Assembly: GCF_900141705.1 (NCBI RefSeq)
Contig: NZ_FQYM01000004.1
Location: forward strand, 1-64,000
Source of the DNA: Fibrobacter sp. UWP2
Lineage (GTDB): Bacteria; Fibrobacterota; Fibrobacteria; Fibrobacterales; Fibrobacteraceae
DNA: 64,000 nucleotides
Direction of reading: 5' to 3'
Part shown: in pieces, positions 43,641-52,961 of the stretch
Layout: every line of letters starts with the position of its first letter
Numbering within the stretch: position 1 is the stretch's first letter
Made by a program: the position numbers and the translations under genes
The notes under the pieces: generated by a model
Database searches by the model: none
Seen by the model: the letters and a program-made list of their open reading frames with translations, nothing else
What the model was told of the DNA's origin: nothing

Positions 43641-43679
43641 ATGAAAAAATCTGTTTGGTGTACATTGCTGAGCGTCTAA
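43641..43679 (+). pseudogene. Orphan signal-peptide start (12 codons)
   Basis: AAGGAG, six bases, then ATG and MKKSVWCTLLSV followed by a stop. This looks like the start of an exported protein gene with a good ribosome binding site and nothing after it, so a degraded gene or a leader. 43680-43860 contains two hairpins (AGGCTT/AAGCCT and AGTTCC/GGAACT) and no frame. Confidence 0.4.
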
Positions 43680-43875
43680 TGCCACGACGTCTCGGTTGAT
43701 TCCTTTAGACATGTAAAAAACTTGTTGTAGGCTTGCCGCGTAAGCCTCGTTCTTCGCTGTATTCTAGCATGCGTCGAAAAGTTCCTCTATGGAACTGTTG
43801 TTCCCCTATTACCCAAAAACAAAATACATACAAACTAAACCATAAACAGTCCCTTGCGGGATGGAGGATAAAATC

Positions 43876-44811
43876 ATGAAACAGACACAAAAAAACATGG
43901 ACGCGTTTATCGCCTCGCTTTTGCCGGATTCCGACAAGAAGATGGGTGCCATTGCGGGCGTAGCCTTGCTTGTGGCGCTAATGCTCTGCTTTTGGGCTGC
44001 GGCATACGAGGTCGTGATAGACGATGTCATTTTTGAACATTCGTCAAACGACGAAATGAAGGCTACGTTGAACGTCATTGAACGAAAGGAGAAAAAAGTC
44101 GAAAAGGAGAAGAAGAAAATCGTGGATCCGTACCCCAGCAAAAAGGCGGGTGGCGGCGGAAAGCAAAAGGGCCAGGGCAAAAAACATGCCGAATTGAACA
44201 AGAGCGTGCTCAAGATGCTGACCGCCCAAACGCACAATGCAAGCGCGATGACCTATGACCTCGTCAAGCAGACGTTCGCCAAGGATATCGAGAAGGTGCT
44301 CAAGAACACCAGCGGTTTGCAGACCACGGGCAAAACCAAGATTGGCGAGCTGCGCGGGAAGGTGGAGGGTGGCTTTAACGAAGGTTACGCTGCCGGCGGA
44401 AGCGGGGGCATTGGCGGTTTCTTTGATGACTTGAGAGGGCCGGGCGCTCCGGGAACGAGCAAGGCGTTGAAGGGCCGCATGAAAGCTCCATCCGAAAGGG
44501 ATATCGACGTGGGGTCGGCAAGCGCGGGACGTTCCGCGGCCGACATCATGAAGGTGGTTCGCAATCGGACTCCTGGGCTGCGGCATGTGTACAACATGTT
44601 CCTCAAAAAGAAACGCGGATTCCAGGGGAAGGTAACGCTCCGGTTTAGCATTGCCCCAGGCGGCGAGATTGTGAGCATCGCCATAGTCTCTTCAACGACG
44701 GATTATGCGGAATTTGACGAGGCCGTGAAGCATGCCGTGAGCCGCTGGAGATTCAACAAGGTGAAGTCGGGCAATACCGTGGTGACGATCCCCTTCACGT
44801 TCACGGAATGA
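43876..44811 (+). CDS. TonB/AgmX-type envelope protein
   Basis: One membrane helix near the N-terminus (GAIAGVALLVALMLCFWAAAYEV), a Lys/Glu-rich stretch, a Gly-rich stretch (GGSGGIGGFF), and a C-terminal TonB-like domain: SAADIMKVVRNRTPGLRHVYN, GKVTLRFSIAPGGEIVSIAIVSS, FDEAVKHAVSRWRFNKV, VVTIPFTF, as in AgmX/PglI C-terminal proteins. Likely part of an energy-transducing or envelope-spanning complex. Start at 43876 is chosen because GGAGGA lies 7 bases upstream; the ATG at 43861 contains that site. Confidence 0.83.
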   Translation: MKQTQKNMDAFIASLLPDSDKKMGAIAGVALLVALMLCFWAAAYEVVIDDVIFEHSSNDEMKATLNVIERKEKKVEKEKKKIVDPYPSKKAGGGGKQKGQGKKHAELNKSVLKMLTAQTHNASAMTYDLVKQTFAKDIEKVLKNTSGLQTTGKTKIGELRGKVEGGFNEGYAAGGSGGIGGFFDDLRGPGAPGTSKALKGRMKAPSERDIDVGSASAGRSAADIMKVVRNRTPGLRHVYNMFLKKKRGFQGKVTLRFSIAPGGEIVSIAIVSSTTDYAEFDEAVKHAVSRWRFNKVKSGNTVVTIPFTFTE

Positions 44812-44926
44812 TTCTGTGGGCTGAATAATATCCTTTGTCGAGAAAATTCCTGCGTCATGGCGAATTTTTTGCCATGGCGCTTTTAAAATGTTATTATTGC
44901 TTTGAACAAAATTAAAGAAGGCTAAA

Positions 44927-46045
44927 ATGAAAGACATCCGTGTTACGCAACTTGCAGAAAATTTGATTAACAACGCCATCGCCTTGAAGGCGGGCGAGAA
45001 TATTTTGATCGAGACGACCGACACTCCCGACGAAATCTCCACGGAGCTCGTAAAGGCGGTGGTGAAAGCGGGCGGGAACGCTTTTGTACGCAATTCGAAC
45101 AGTCGCGTACGCCGCGAATGGATAAAGTCCGCCACAAAGCAGGCGCTGGAACTCCGCGCGAAGCTCGACCTCGACGAAATGAAGCAGATGCAGGCCTATA
45201 TCGCTATCCGCGGTGCCGATAACGCTATGGAAAACTGCGACATCGATGACGAAAAGATGTTTTTGTTCCGCACGCTCAATGAGGACGTGCTCAACTACCG
45301 CGTGAACGAAACGCGCTGGTGCGTACTCCGCTGGCCGAACCCCTCCATGGCGCAGGGCGCGAAGATGAGCACCGAGGCGTTCGAGGACTTCTACTTCAAG
45401 GCATGCCTTGCCGATTACCCCAAGATGAACAAGGCGGCGAGCCACCTGGTGGATTTGATGAACAGGACCGACAAGGTGCGCTTGGTGGCTGCCGATACCG
45501 ACCTTACCTTTAGCATCAAGGGCATCCCCGCGGTGCCGTGCTGCGGCAACATGAACATCCCCGACGGCGAAGTCTATACCGCCCCGGTGCGTAATAGCGT
45601 GAACGGCGTCATCCATTACAACACCCCGACGCTTTATGAGGGCAAGTTCTTCAGCAACTTACGCCTGACCTTCAAGGACGGCAAGATTGTGGATGCTAGT
45701 TGCGAAACCGGCGACCCGAAGGCGCTTGAAGCTTTGTTCAATACCGACGAGGGCGCACGCTACGTGGGCGAGTTCGCTATCGGCTTCAACCCATATGTGG
45801 ACGCTCCCATGTGCGACATTCTTTTTGACGAAAAAATCAAGGGGAGTATCCACTTTACGCCGGGCCGCTGCTACGAGGACGCCCCCAACGGCAACGCGAG
45901 CGCCATCCACTGGGACTTGGTGCTCATCATGCGCCCGGAATACGGCGGCGGCGAAATCTGGTTCGACGACAAGCTCATCCGCAAGGACGGCCTGTTCGTT
46001 GTGGACGAACTCAAGTGTCTGAACCCCGACCAGCTGGGGAAATAA
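44927..46045 (+). CDS. M29-family metallo-aminopeptidase
   Basis: A 372-residue aminopeptidase of the AmpS/PepS (M29) type. Start NLINNAIALKAGENILIETTD; NIPDGEVYTAP, GARYVGEFAIGFNP, SIHFTPGRCYEDAPNGNASAIHWDLVL and GEIWFDDKLI provide the Glu, His and Asp metal ligands. AAGAAGG stands before the ATG. It is followed by a terminator. Intracellular peptide turnover is the known role of the family. Confidence 0.88.
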   Translation: MKDIRVTQLAENLINNAIALKAGENILIETTDTPDEISTELVKAVVKAGGNAFVRNSNSRVRREWIKSATKQALELRAKLDLDEMKQMQAYIAIRGADNAMENCDIDDEKMFLFRTLNEDVLNYRVNETRWCVLRWPNPSMAQGAKMSTEAFEDFYFKACLADYPKMNKAASHLVDLMNRTDKVRLVAADTDLTFSIKGIPAVPCCGNMNIPDGEVYTAPVRNSVNGVIHYNTPTLYEGKFFSNLRLTFKDGKIVDASCETGDPKALEALFNTDEGARYVGEFAIGFNPYVDAPMCDILFDEKIKGSIHFTPGRCYEDAPNGNASAIHWDLVLIMRPEYGGGEIWFDDKLIRKDGLFVVDELKCLNPDQLGK

Positions 46046-46067
46046 AGCGGAACCTTAAACGCCTTTT

Positions 46068-46100
46068 ACACGGAATCATACTGGTTCCGTGTTTTTTTTT
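46068..46100 (+). terminator. Terminator after the M29 gene
   Basis: ACACGGAA, a nine-base loop, TTCCGTGT followed by eight or more T. Confidence 0.8.
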
Positions 46101-46177
46101 ATTGCATTTTTTCTTTTCGAATAATATCTTTATTTTAGAAATCATTTTGGTGTTGGTTTCTAAAAATGGAGTGTGGT

Positions 46178-48493
46178 ATGTTTGGGAAAAAGGGCGTAGT
46201 GACGACCCTCTTATTGGGGCTACTTTCCGCAAATGCTTTTGCTGACATTTATGGCTATGTTAAGTTGCCGCAGGGAGATGCAATGTCCGGAGTCTCGGTG
46301 GCGCTTAAGTCTTCTGGAAAAACAGCTGTGACCGATGCAAATGGGTATTACCAGATTTCGACGGAGGGAACAACAATTGTTTCTGCCCCCGTTGCTTTGA
46401 ATACTGCCCGTTTTGAATCTGGAAACCTCCTGTTTTCGTTGAACGAAAGTGCTTCCGTTCGTATAGCCGCATACAATGTCCTTGGTAAGACTGTGTTTAA
46501 CGCACCGGTACGGCAGATGTCTGCTGGCGAACATGATATTGCGCTATTTGATGAAAAAACTCCGAAGGGTGTTTACCTTGTCAAGGTGAAGGCAAATAAC
46601 CTTGAAATGACTTATAGGGTGAATTTCTCTTCAAACGGAAGCGCTTCGATTGTTTCTGAAAAACGTTCTCTGCGTAAAGTCCTGGCTGTCGCCGATTCCT
46701 TGACGTTTAGTTATAATGGCTCCTCTGTTCAAGGCTCTGTTCCCGTATATAACGATGAAGGCAAAATTGCCGATGTTGTGTTGACTCATAAGAATGTTAT
46801 GGGAAAAATCCCGACGGATGCATCGAGTGGGTATTCCGTAAAAGTCTCGATGTTGGGGAGCTCCGGTGAAAAATTTTCGTCTTCAGCGGTCGTTGCAGCG
46901 GGGGAGTATAAGGCGGAATCTCCATGGATGGTGTACGATGCCACAAGAACTTGGGAAATCTCTGCCAACAATGTATCGCTCAAAGGGATCAAGGATGATG
47001 TTTTGTCTGTTCAACTAGACTTGAACGCCTCTGTCGATACAACGAAATTTAATTTATCTGCAACTCTTGAGGCTGATGGGTTAAATTACAGTTTTGTAAC
47101 AGTTGACTTAAATCCGAGTAACATTGCCGGTGCGTTAGGAATTTCTGAGTCTGCTCTTTCTTCTGTAACGTATTATGCTGTAAATCCCGATGGAACCTTT
47201 GATTCTGTGTCGACAGCAAATAATCCTGGTCATTGGTTTAATCAGTCGGGAAAGGTTGTTGAATATGGCAGTGAAGCCTATGTTTATTCTGAAGTAAACA
47301 TGTCTGCAATGACAGCGAATGTCGGTCAATATCCAGGTAAGCTTGAGGCCGATAAGATCTATACAATCAGGCAGGCATTCCGCAGTGGTAATAAAATTGC
47401 GTTGGTTACAATTTCATTGAATGTGATTGTTTCTGGCAGTAGTTCTTCTTCTGGGCTGGGCCTTTCAAGCAGTTCCGTTTCCTCGACATCCTCAAGTAGC
47501 TCGGCTACATCGGCGGCATCGAGTAGCTCCTCGACTTCCGTAGTAACGACAATTACTATGGCAAGCCTTGCAACAAGTAATCCCGACCGTTACAAGTTTG
47601 TGAACTGGGAATGGGATTATCGACTTTCGCAAAACGGAATCGCTAAGGGTTCCGACGGAACTTATGACGACTACCGTATTGAATCGGCCCGCAACTGGAC
47701 TTTTTATCAGATTGTCGAAAATGGAGGTTATCTCAATTTCTGCGTGCGCTGGCAAAGTCCTCAGGAATTGACTTTGGTTCGCAGGCAGCAGATTGTGCAG
47801 ATGTTGAATGATGAGATAAATCTGTGGGCAAAACATCTTGTCGGATTTGAGGGCTGGCCTTATGATTCCATTCCGGTGAATGTGACTGGTTGGGCGGTAC
47901 TTGACGAAAGTATCGTGAAGGACAAACAATCCGATGAGATTGTCTATGCCAATTATTCCATTGATGATCCGCAGAATGGCTATGATTACAACATAACTGA
48001 TAATGCGGTTCTTAAGCAGCCGATGTGTCCCGATGCTTGTTCCCGTTCCAAGAAATTTTACGGAGAAATTTCGAATTACAATTCCTGCCCGAATTACTCC
48101 AAGACAAATGATACGCATTTTGATCAGTTTATTCAGCCTGTCGCCGCATCGACAAGCTATACGGCAACGAATTGGGGCTTTGCCTCGGGAACGGGCGAGG
48201 GACTTTGGATAAACGACAGTTACCTCATTAGTACCTTGGGATCCAGCTTGCCGCATATTGTGGTACATGAATCGGGACATAACTGGGGTCTTCCGGATTT
48301 CTACGAAAGTTGGGATTTCCCCGATGCCAATTTCTCGTCGCCGATGGCGAGTGCGAATACCGCAAATTCGAGTTACTCAGGCATAGCTCGGAGCATGGTG
48401 ATGAATGCGGGGTCTTCTGCAACAGTGACTGAAGATGACGCGTGGCTTCTGCGAAAAATATGGTACGAAATAAAGTCGAATATGGGTTTCTAA
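46178..48493 (+). CDS. Large secreted protein: CarboxypepD_reg-like, sorting-like, DUF4859-like and metallopeptidase-like domains
   Basis: Signal peptide (MFGKKGVVTTLLLGLLSANAFA). Then a carboxypeptidase-regulatory-like beta sandwich (YGYVKLPQGDAMSGVSVALK…), a segment resembling a type IX sorting domain but near the N-terminus (SVRIAAYNVLGKTVF … TPKGVYLVKVKAN), and a DUF4859-like domain. A Ser-rich linker (GLGLSSSSVSSTSSSSS) leads into a final ~310-residue domain with HIVVHESGHNWGLPDFYE, a zinc HExxH site. That domain (WTFYQIVENGGYLNFCVRW, GFEGWPYDSIPV) resembles extracellular proteins of fungi and actinomycetes as I recall them. The start at 46178 has GGAG six bases upstream; 46166 is less likely. 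Confidence 0.75.
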   Translation: MFGKKGVVTTLLLGLLSANAFADIYGYVKLPQGDAMSGVSVALKSSGKTAVTDANGYYQISTEGTTIVSAPVALNTARFESGNLLFSLNESASVRIAAYNVLGKTVFNAPVRQMSAGEHDIALFDEKTPKGVYLVKVKANNLEMTYRVNFSSNGSASIVSEKRSLRKVLAVADSLTFSYNGSSVQGSVPVYNDEGKIADVVLTHKNVMGKIPTDASSGYSVKVSMLGSSGEKFSSSAVVAAGEYKAESPWMVYDATRTWEISANNVSLKGIKDDVLSVQLDLNASVDTTKFNLSATLEADGLNYSFVTVDLNPSNIAGALGISESALSSVTYYAVNPDGTFDSVSTANNPGHWFNQSGKVVEYGSEAYVYSEVNMSAMTANVGQYPGKLEADKIYTIRQAFRSGNKIALVTISLNVIVSGSSSSSGLGLSSSSVSSTSSSSSATSAASSSSSTSVVTTITMASLATSNPDRYKFVNWEWDYRLSQNGIAKGSDGTYDDYRIESARNWTFYQIVENGGYLNFCVRWQSPQELTLVRRQQIVQMLNDEINLWAKHLVGFEGWPYDSIPVNVTGWAVLDESIVKDKQSDEIVYANYSIDDPQNGYDYNITDNAVLKQPMCPDACSRSKKFYGEISNYNSCPNYSKTNDTHFDQFIQPVAASTSYTATNWGFASGTGEGLWINDSYLISTLGSSLPHIVVHESGHNWGLPDFYESWDFPDANFSSPMASANTANSSYSGIARSMVMNAGSSATVTEDDAWLLRKIWYEIKSNMGF

Positions 48494-48521
48494 TTTAATT
48501 GAGCGAATGGTGTTTGGGTGA

Positions 48522-48551
48522 AAAAAGCCGCTCCTTCTGGAGCGGCTTTTT
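48522..48551. terminator. Bidirectional terminator between the secreted protein and asd
   Basis: AAAAAGCCGCTCC, loop TTCT, GGAGCGGCTTTTT: a 13-bp perfect stem between convergent genes. Confidence 0.9.
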
Positions 48552-48611
48552 GAATGTTCTTCGCTAAAGCGAAAGTCGCGCATCCGCGCGACTTTTCATT
48601 GTTAACGAAAG

Positions 48612-49634
48612 TTACACACCCTTGACGAGGTATTCGCCAATCTGCACGGCGTTGAGGGCAGCGCCCTTGCGGATTTGGTCGCCGGTGAGCCACAGCGTGT
48701 TGCTGTTCTCGTCGGCGAGGTCCTTGCGGATTCGGCCGACGAACACGTTGTCCTTGCCGGCGCTTTCGAGCGGCATGGGGTAGACGTAGTTCTGCGGGTC
48801 GTCCTTGAGGGTCACGCCCGGGGCGTTCTTCAAAGCGTTGCGGATTTCTTCGACGGAAACCGGACGTTCCGTTTCGAACCACACGGATTCGGAGTGGGAA
48901 CGCAGCGAGCTCACGCGCACGCAGGTAGCGCTCGTACGCACGTCGGAGTGCATGATCTTGCGCGTTTCGTTGAACATCTTCATTTCTTCCTTCGTGTAGT
49001 CGTTTTCCGTCATCTTGTCGATCTGCGGAATCACGTTGTACGCGAGCTGGAACGGGAACTTCGCGATGTGGGTGGTGGTGCCCGTCTCGATGATGTCCTT
49101 GTACTGCTGCTTGAGTTCTTCCATGGCGACGGCACCAGCGCCGCTGGCACTCTGGTAAGAAGAAATGTGGATCTTCTTGATCTTGGAAATCTTGTTGATC
49201 GGGTTCAGTACGACGACCATCATGATGGTCGTGCAGTTCGGGTTGGCGATGATGCCCTTGCCGCCCTTTTCGGCCTTGTAGAGCTCGATGTCTTCGGGGT
49301 TCACTTCGGGCACGACCAGCGGGACCTTCGGGTCCATGCGGAAGAAACTCGTGTTGTCGACGACCACGGCGCCGTTCTCGACGGCGATGGGGGCGAATTC
49401 CTGGGAAATCGCGGCACCGGCGGAGCTGAGCACCAGGTCGATACCCTTGAAGGAATCCTTGTTCAGGACTTCGCACTTGAGGGTTTCGCCCTTGAACTTG
49501 AATTCCTTGCCCGCACTGCGTTCCGAAGCGAGGAGCTTCAGGCTCTGCAGCGGGAAATTGCGCTCTTCGAGGATGGAGAGAATTTCTTGTCCTACGGCGC
49601 CCGTGGCGCCCATGATCGCTACATTACGAATCAT
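48612..49634 (-). CDS. asd: Aspartate-semialdehyde dehydrogenase
   Basis: Reduces aspartyl phosphate to the semialdehyde for lysine/DAP, threonine and methionine. MIRNVAIMGATGAVGQEILSIL (NADP site), GIIANPNCTTIMMV with the catalytic Cys, SYQSASGAGAVAMEEL, and RVSSLRSHSESVWFE with the catalytic His. 340 residues. It is last of a leftward group with ssb and a membrane protein. The DAP it feeds enters the same wall pathway as ddl and alr. Confidence 0.95.
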   Translation of the reverse strand: MIRNVAIMGATGAVGQEILSILEERNFPLQSLKLLASERSAGKEFKFKGETLKCEVLNKDSFKGIDLVLSSAGAAISQEFAPIAVENGAVVVDNTSFFRMDPKVPLVVPEVNPEDIELYKAEKGGKGIIANPNCTTIMMVVVLNPINKISKIKKIHISSYQSASGAGAVAMEELKQQYKDIIETGTTTHIAKFPFQLAYNVIPQIDKMTENDYTKEEMKMFNETRKIMHSDVRTSATCVRVSSLRSHSESVWFETERPVSVEEIRNALKNAPGVTLKDDPQNYVYPMPLESAGKDNVFVGRIRKDLADENSNTLWLTGDQIRKGAALNAVQIGEYLVKGV

Positions 49635-49651
49635 TGGTGTAACCTTTAGTT

Positions 49652-50623
49652 TTATTCTTGTTGAGGTTGATTGTTTGAAAGGATGTTCTGGACGCCGTTA
49701 CGGAATCGTTCCAGATAAATCTTGGTTTGGGCAATCTGGCTGCGAGCCTGCTTGTACTGCGTCATCTGCTCCTCGGGGTTCTCCTGGAGGGAGTAGGTGT
49801 ACAGCGAGTAGGCGGCTAGGCGCAGGCTCTCGCTTGCCTGGATAAGTTCGGTGTGGACTTCACTGGACTCGTGCGGGTGGAACAGGCCGAGCGCTTTTTT
49901 GCTGATGGCAATGGCGTTGTTGTTGATGGCGAGCGCCTGGCTGCCACGCTGTTCGCGTTCCGCGTCAGTGATGTTGGGCTGAATCGGCTCGAAGTTGTCA
50001 ATGGCTTCCATGATTGAGTTCATGCGGTCAACGACTTTGCTTGTCTCGTTCACATAGCGGCCAAAACGGCCCTTGGCGGCGTCGGAAAGCTGGACAGGTG
50101 CGCCGGAGGAAGCGCCTGCATTGGGCGTGTTCACGACAGTGCCGGTCCTGGCTGCCTTTTGGGGCGTTTCTTTCCACTGACCCCCGTTGCCATTCTGGAA
50201 CGAGGAGATGTAATCCTGGTACTTGGCGTTTTGTGCGGCGAGTTCGGCGGGGGAGTAATCCGACACCACGAGGAGCGTCGGACGTTCCCAGTAGCAAATG
50301 CCGAGGAAAGCCGCGAGCATGAACGCCGAGAACATGCCGTTTGCGATTTTGCCGGCAATATCTTCGCTACGGACCACGTAGAGCAGTCCAAAGAAGAACA
50401 TGCTGGCAAACGCCAACAGGAGTCCGCCGTCGGAATTGTAGCTAATGAAGGAGTTCCTCGCGAAGTAGAACATGCAGTCCATCACCACGACGATGAGGGA
50501 GAAGAATGCGCCAAGGATCTTTTCGTTTCGGTACTCGGCAGCGGCCGTCTGTAGAATGGTGATGAAGGTGATCCCGAGCGGGAGGACGAACATCAAAGCA
50601 ATTTCAGCAATGCCGTAAGTCAT
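49652..50623 (-). CDS. Membrane protein of unknown function
   Basis: A 323-residue protein. Four hydrophobic helices occupy about 5-125 (MFVLPLGITFITIL, ILGAFFSLIVVVMDCMFYF, LLLAFASMFFFGLLYVV, GMFSAFMLAAFLGICYW). The C-terminal 190 residues are helical, soluble and Gln/Ala-rich, likely coiled coil. No family recognised. It lies 3 bp after ssb and 17 bp before asd, so it is co-transcribed. Confidence 0.75.
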   Translation of the reverse strand: MTYGIAEIALMFVLPLGITFITILQTAAAEYRNEKILGAFFSLIVVVMDCMFYFARNSFISYNSDGGLLLAFASMFFFGLLYVVRSEDIAGKIANGMFSAFMLAAFLGICYWERPTLLVVSDYSPAELAAQNAKYQDYISSFQNGNGGQWKETPQKAARTGTVVNTPNAGASSGAPVQLSDAAKGRFGRYVNETSKVVDRMNSIMEAIDNFEPIQPNITDAEREQRGSQALAINNNAIAISKKALGLFHPHESSEVHTELIQASESLRLAAYSLYTYSLQENPEEQMTQYKQARSQIAQTKIYLERFRNGVQNILSNNQPQQE

Positions 50624-50626
50624 AGG

Positions 50627-51106
50627 CTAGAACGGGAGGTCGTCGTCGCCTTCGGGCATCGGGGCGTCATAGCTGGGGGCGCCGCCTTGGGGCTGACTGA
50701 AGTTGTTGGACTGGCTGTAGCTGCTGCCCTGGTTGTAGTTGCCTGCACCCGGAGCGCCGCCCTGGCCACGGGGAGTGAGGAGCTGGAATGTGTCCATGTT
50801 CACTTCGGTGGTGTAGCGTTTTTGGCCGCTAGCTTGGTCGGTCCAGCTGCGGTTGGTGAGGGTGCCTTCGACATAGAGGCTCATGCCTTTGCGAATACCG
50901 AGCTGCTCGACGATATCGGCGATTTTGCCCCAACCCACAATGTTGTGCCAGTCGGTCTGTTCCTTTTGTTCGCCGTTGTTGTCGCGGTAGCGACGGCTGG
51001 TGGCAAGGGAGAAGGATACACGCTTGCGTCCACCATTGGGGCTCATGCGGATTTCGGGGTCCTTGCCAATATTACCAATGAGCATCACTTTATTCAGATA
51101 AGCCAT
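50627..51106 (-). CDS. ssb: Single-stranded DNA-binding protein
   Basis: OB-fold SSB: MAYLNKVMLIGNIGKDPEIR, VSFSLATSRRYRDN, DWHNIVGWGKIADIVEQ, LYVEGTLTNRSW, followed by a Gly/Gln/Ser/Asn-rich tail and the acidic tip DDDLPF that binds partner proteins. 159 residues. AGGATTAATT precedes the ATG. Confidence 0.96.
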   Translation of the reverse strand: MAYLNKVMLIGNIGKDPEIRMSPNGGRKRVSFSLATSRRYRDNNGEQKEQTDWHNIVGWGKIADIVEQLGIRKGMSLYVEGTLTNRSWTDQASGQKRYTTEVNMDTFQLLTPRGQGGAPGAGNYNQGSSYSQSNNFSQPQGGAPSYDAPMPEGDDDLPF

Positions 51107-51212
51107 AATTAATCCTATTGTTGATTTTTATGCCGTAAAAATATAAAATTGAAATGTCACAAAAGTGACAAGATCCAATCATTTTCCCCGATTTTAATTT
51201 ATTTTTCAGTCC

Positions 51213-52310
51213 ATGGTAACTTTAGCTCTTTCGCATTTTGAAAAATCCTTCCCGGCAGCCCTTAAGGGTAAGCGCCTCGGTGCGGTCCTTCACCCGGCAT
51301 CCGTTTGTGCCGACCTCCATTACACCCTTGATTTGCTCAAGGAATACGACGGCAAACTCTTTAAGCTTTCGGCCCTTTTTGGCCCCCAGCATGGCATTAA
51401 GGGGCACACCCAAGACAACATGATCGAATGGGAAGGTTACACCGACCCCGAACTCGGCATCCCTGTCTATAGCCTTTACGGCGAACACCGCGAACCGACC
51501 CCTGAGATGCTCAGCCACGTGGACGTTATGCTTGTGGACCTGCAAGACGTGGGGGCTCGCTACTATACGTTTATTTGGACTCTCTACCTGGTGATGAAGG
51601 CCTGCGAAAAGCTCGGCATTCCGGTTGTGGTGGTGGACCGCCCGAACCCCATCAACTGTATCGACGAAGAAGGCCCGGTGCTGGACCTGAACTACACTAG
51701 TTTTGTGGGACTTCACAGCATCCGCACGCGCCATGCGAAGACTATTGGTGAACTTGCGGTGCAGTTCAAAGAAGAATGTTTTCCCAAGTGCGAACTCTAC
51801 GTACTCGAAATGGAAGGTTACGACAAAAAGATGTGGTACGACCAGACCGGACTTCCGTGGATTCTGCCCAGCCCCAACATGCCCACCCTCGATACTGCTA
51901 TCGTTTACCCCGGCATGTGCCTGTTCGAGGCCACCAACGTGAGCGAAGGCCGCGGCACTACCCGCCCCTTCGAGATTTTCGGTGCGCCGTTCATCGATGC
52001 AGTCAAGCTCTGCAAGTACATGAACGGATTGAAATTGCCCGGCGTGTACTTCCGCGAGAACTACTTCCAGCCCACGTTCCACAAGGGTGCGGGCCAGATT
52101 TGCGGCGGTGCGCAGATTCACGTGCTCGACCGCGACAAGTTCCGCAGTTTCGATATGGCGGTGAAACTGTTGCAGTACATCTTCAACGAGTACCCGAACG
52201 ATTTCGCCTGGAAGCAGCCGCCCTACGAATATGAATTCAAGAAGTTGCCCATCGACATTTTGCTCGGCAACGGCACGTTTAGAAAGGAATTTATAGAGAG
52301 TAGCATTTAA
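51213..52310 (+). CDS. namZ: DUF1343 / NamZ-like exo-N-acetylmuramidase
   Basis: A 365-residue protein with LFGPQHGIKGHTQDNM, VYSLYGEHREPTPEM, MLVDLQDVGARYYTFIWTL, VVVDRPNPINC and FEATNVSEGRGTTRPFEIFGAPF, all DUF1343 signatures. The family removes MurNAc from peptidoglycan fragments (NamZ, GH171). No signal peptide is visible, so it may recycle wall fragments in the cytoplasm, unlike secreted NamZ. Confidence 0.85.
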   Translation: MVTLALSHFEKSFPAALKGKRLGAVLHPASVCADLHYTLDLLKEYDGKLFKLSALFGPQHGIKGHTQDNMIEWEGYTDPELGIPVYSLYGEHREPTPEMLSHVDVMLVDLQDVGARYYTFIWTLYLVMKACEKLGIPVVVVDRPNPINCIDEEGPVLDLNYTSFVGLHSIRTRHAKTIGELAVQFKEECFPKCELYVLEMEGYDKKMWYDQTGLPWILPSPNMPTLDTAIVYPGMCLFEATNVSEGRGTTRPFEIFGAPFIDAVKLCKYMNGLKLPGVYFRENYFQPTFHKGAGQICGGAQIHVLDRDKFRSFDMAVKLLQYIFNEYPNDFAWKQPPYEYEFKKLPIDILLGNGTFRKEFIESSI

Positions 52311-52330
52311 CCACCAAAGAAGAGGAAAAT

Positions 52331-52930
52331 ATGATTCAGCAAGCAAACGGAAAGTTTGAAATGCCCGCCCTCCCGTATGCGGCGGCGGACCTGGTCCCGG
52401 CCCTCAGCGCCGAAACTATCGAATTCCACTACGGTAAGCACCTGCAGACTTACCTCAATAATTTGAATGCGGCCCTTCCGGGCAGCGCCTTCGAAGGCAA
52501 GTCCCTCGAAGACATCGTGAGGACTGCCGAAGGCGGCGTTTTCAACAACGCGGGCCAGTTCCTGAACCACTGCATGTACTTCCTGCAGTTTGCCGCCCCG
52601 AAGGCCGGCAACGCCCCCTCGGGCAAGATTGCGGAAGCCATCGCCCGGGACTTCGGCTCCTTCGAGAAGTTCCAGGAAGAATTCCAGGCAAAGGGTGCCG
52701 GCCTCTTCGGTTCCGGTTGGGTCTGGCTCTCTGCCGATGCAAGCGGCAAGCTCGTCATCACGCAGGAAGGCAACGCCCAGAACCCGCTTACCAAGGGCCT
52801 CAAGCCGCTCCTCACCTTCGACGTGTGGGAACATGCCTACTACATCGACTACCGCAACCGCCGTCCGGACTACCTAAAGGCGCTGTGGAGCATCATCAAC
52901 TGGGACGAAGTCAACAAGCGTCTGGGGTAA
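52331..52930 (+). CDS. sodB: Fe/Mn superoxide dismutase
   Basis: Converts superoxide to peroxide and oxygen. PALPYAAADLVPALSAETIEFHYGKHLQTYLNNLN contains two His metal ligands, FNNAGQFLNHCMYF lies in the active-site region, and DVWEHAYYIDYRNRRPDYL gives the last Asp and His ligands. The residue set is nearer the iron type. GAGGAAAAT precedes the ATG. It is 20 bp after the NamZ gene. Confidence 0.94.
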   Translation: MIQQANGKFEMPALPYAAADLVPALSAETIEFHYGKHLQTYLNNLNAALPGSAFEGKSLEDIVRTAEGGVFNNAGQFLNHCMYFLQFAAPKAGNAPSGKIAEAIARDFGSFEKFQEEFQAKGAGLFGSGWVWLSADASGKLVITQEGNAQNPLTKGLKPLLTFDVWEHAYYIDYRNRRPDYLKALWSIINWDEVNKRLG

Positions 52931-52961
52931 ATTGCAGGCTCCCAAAGCGAGGACGGAATTT

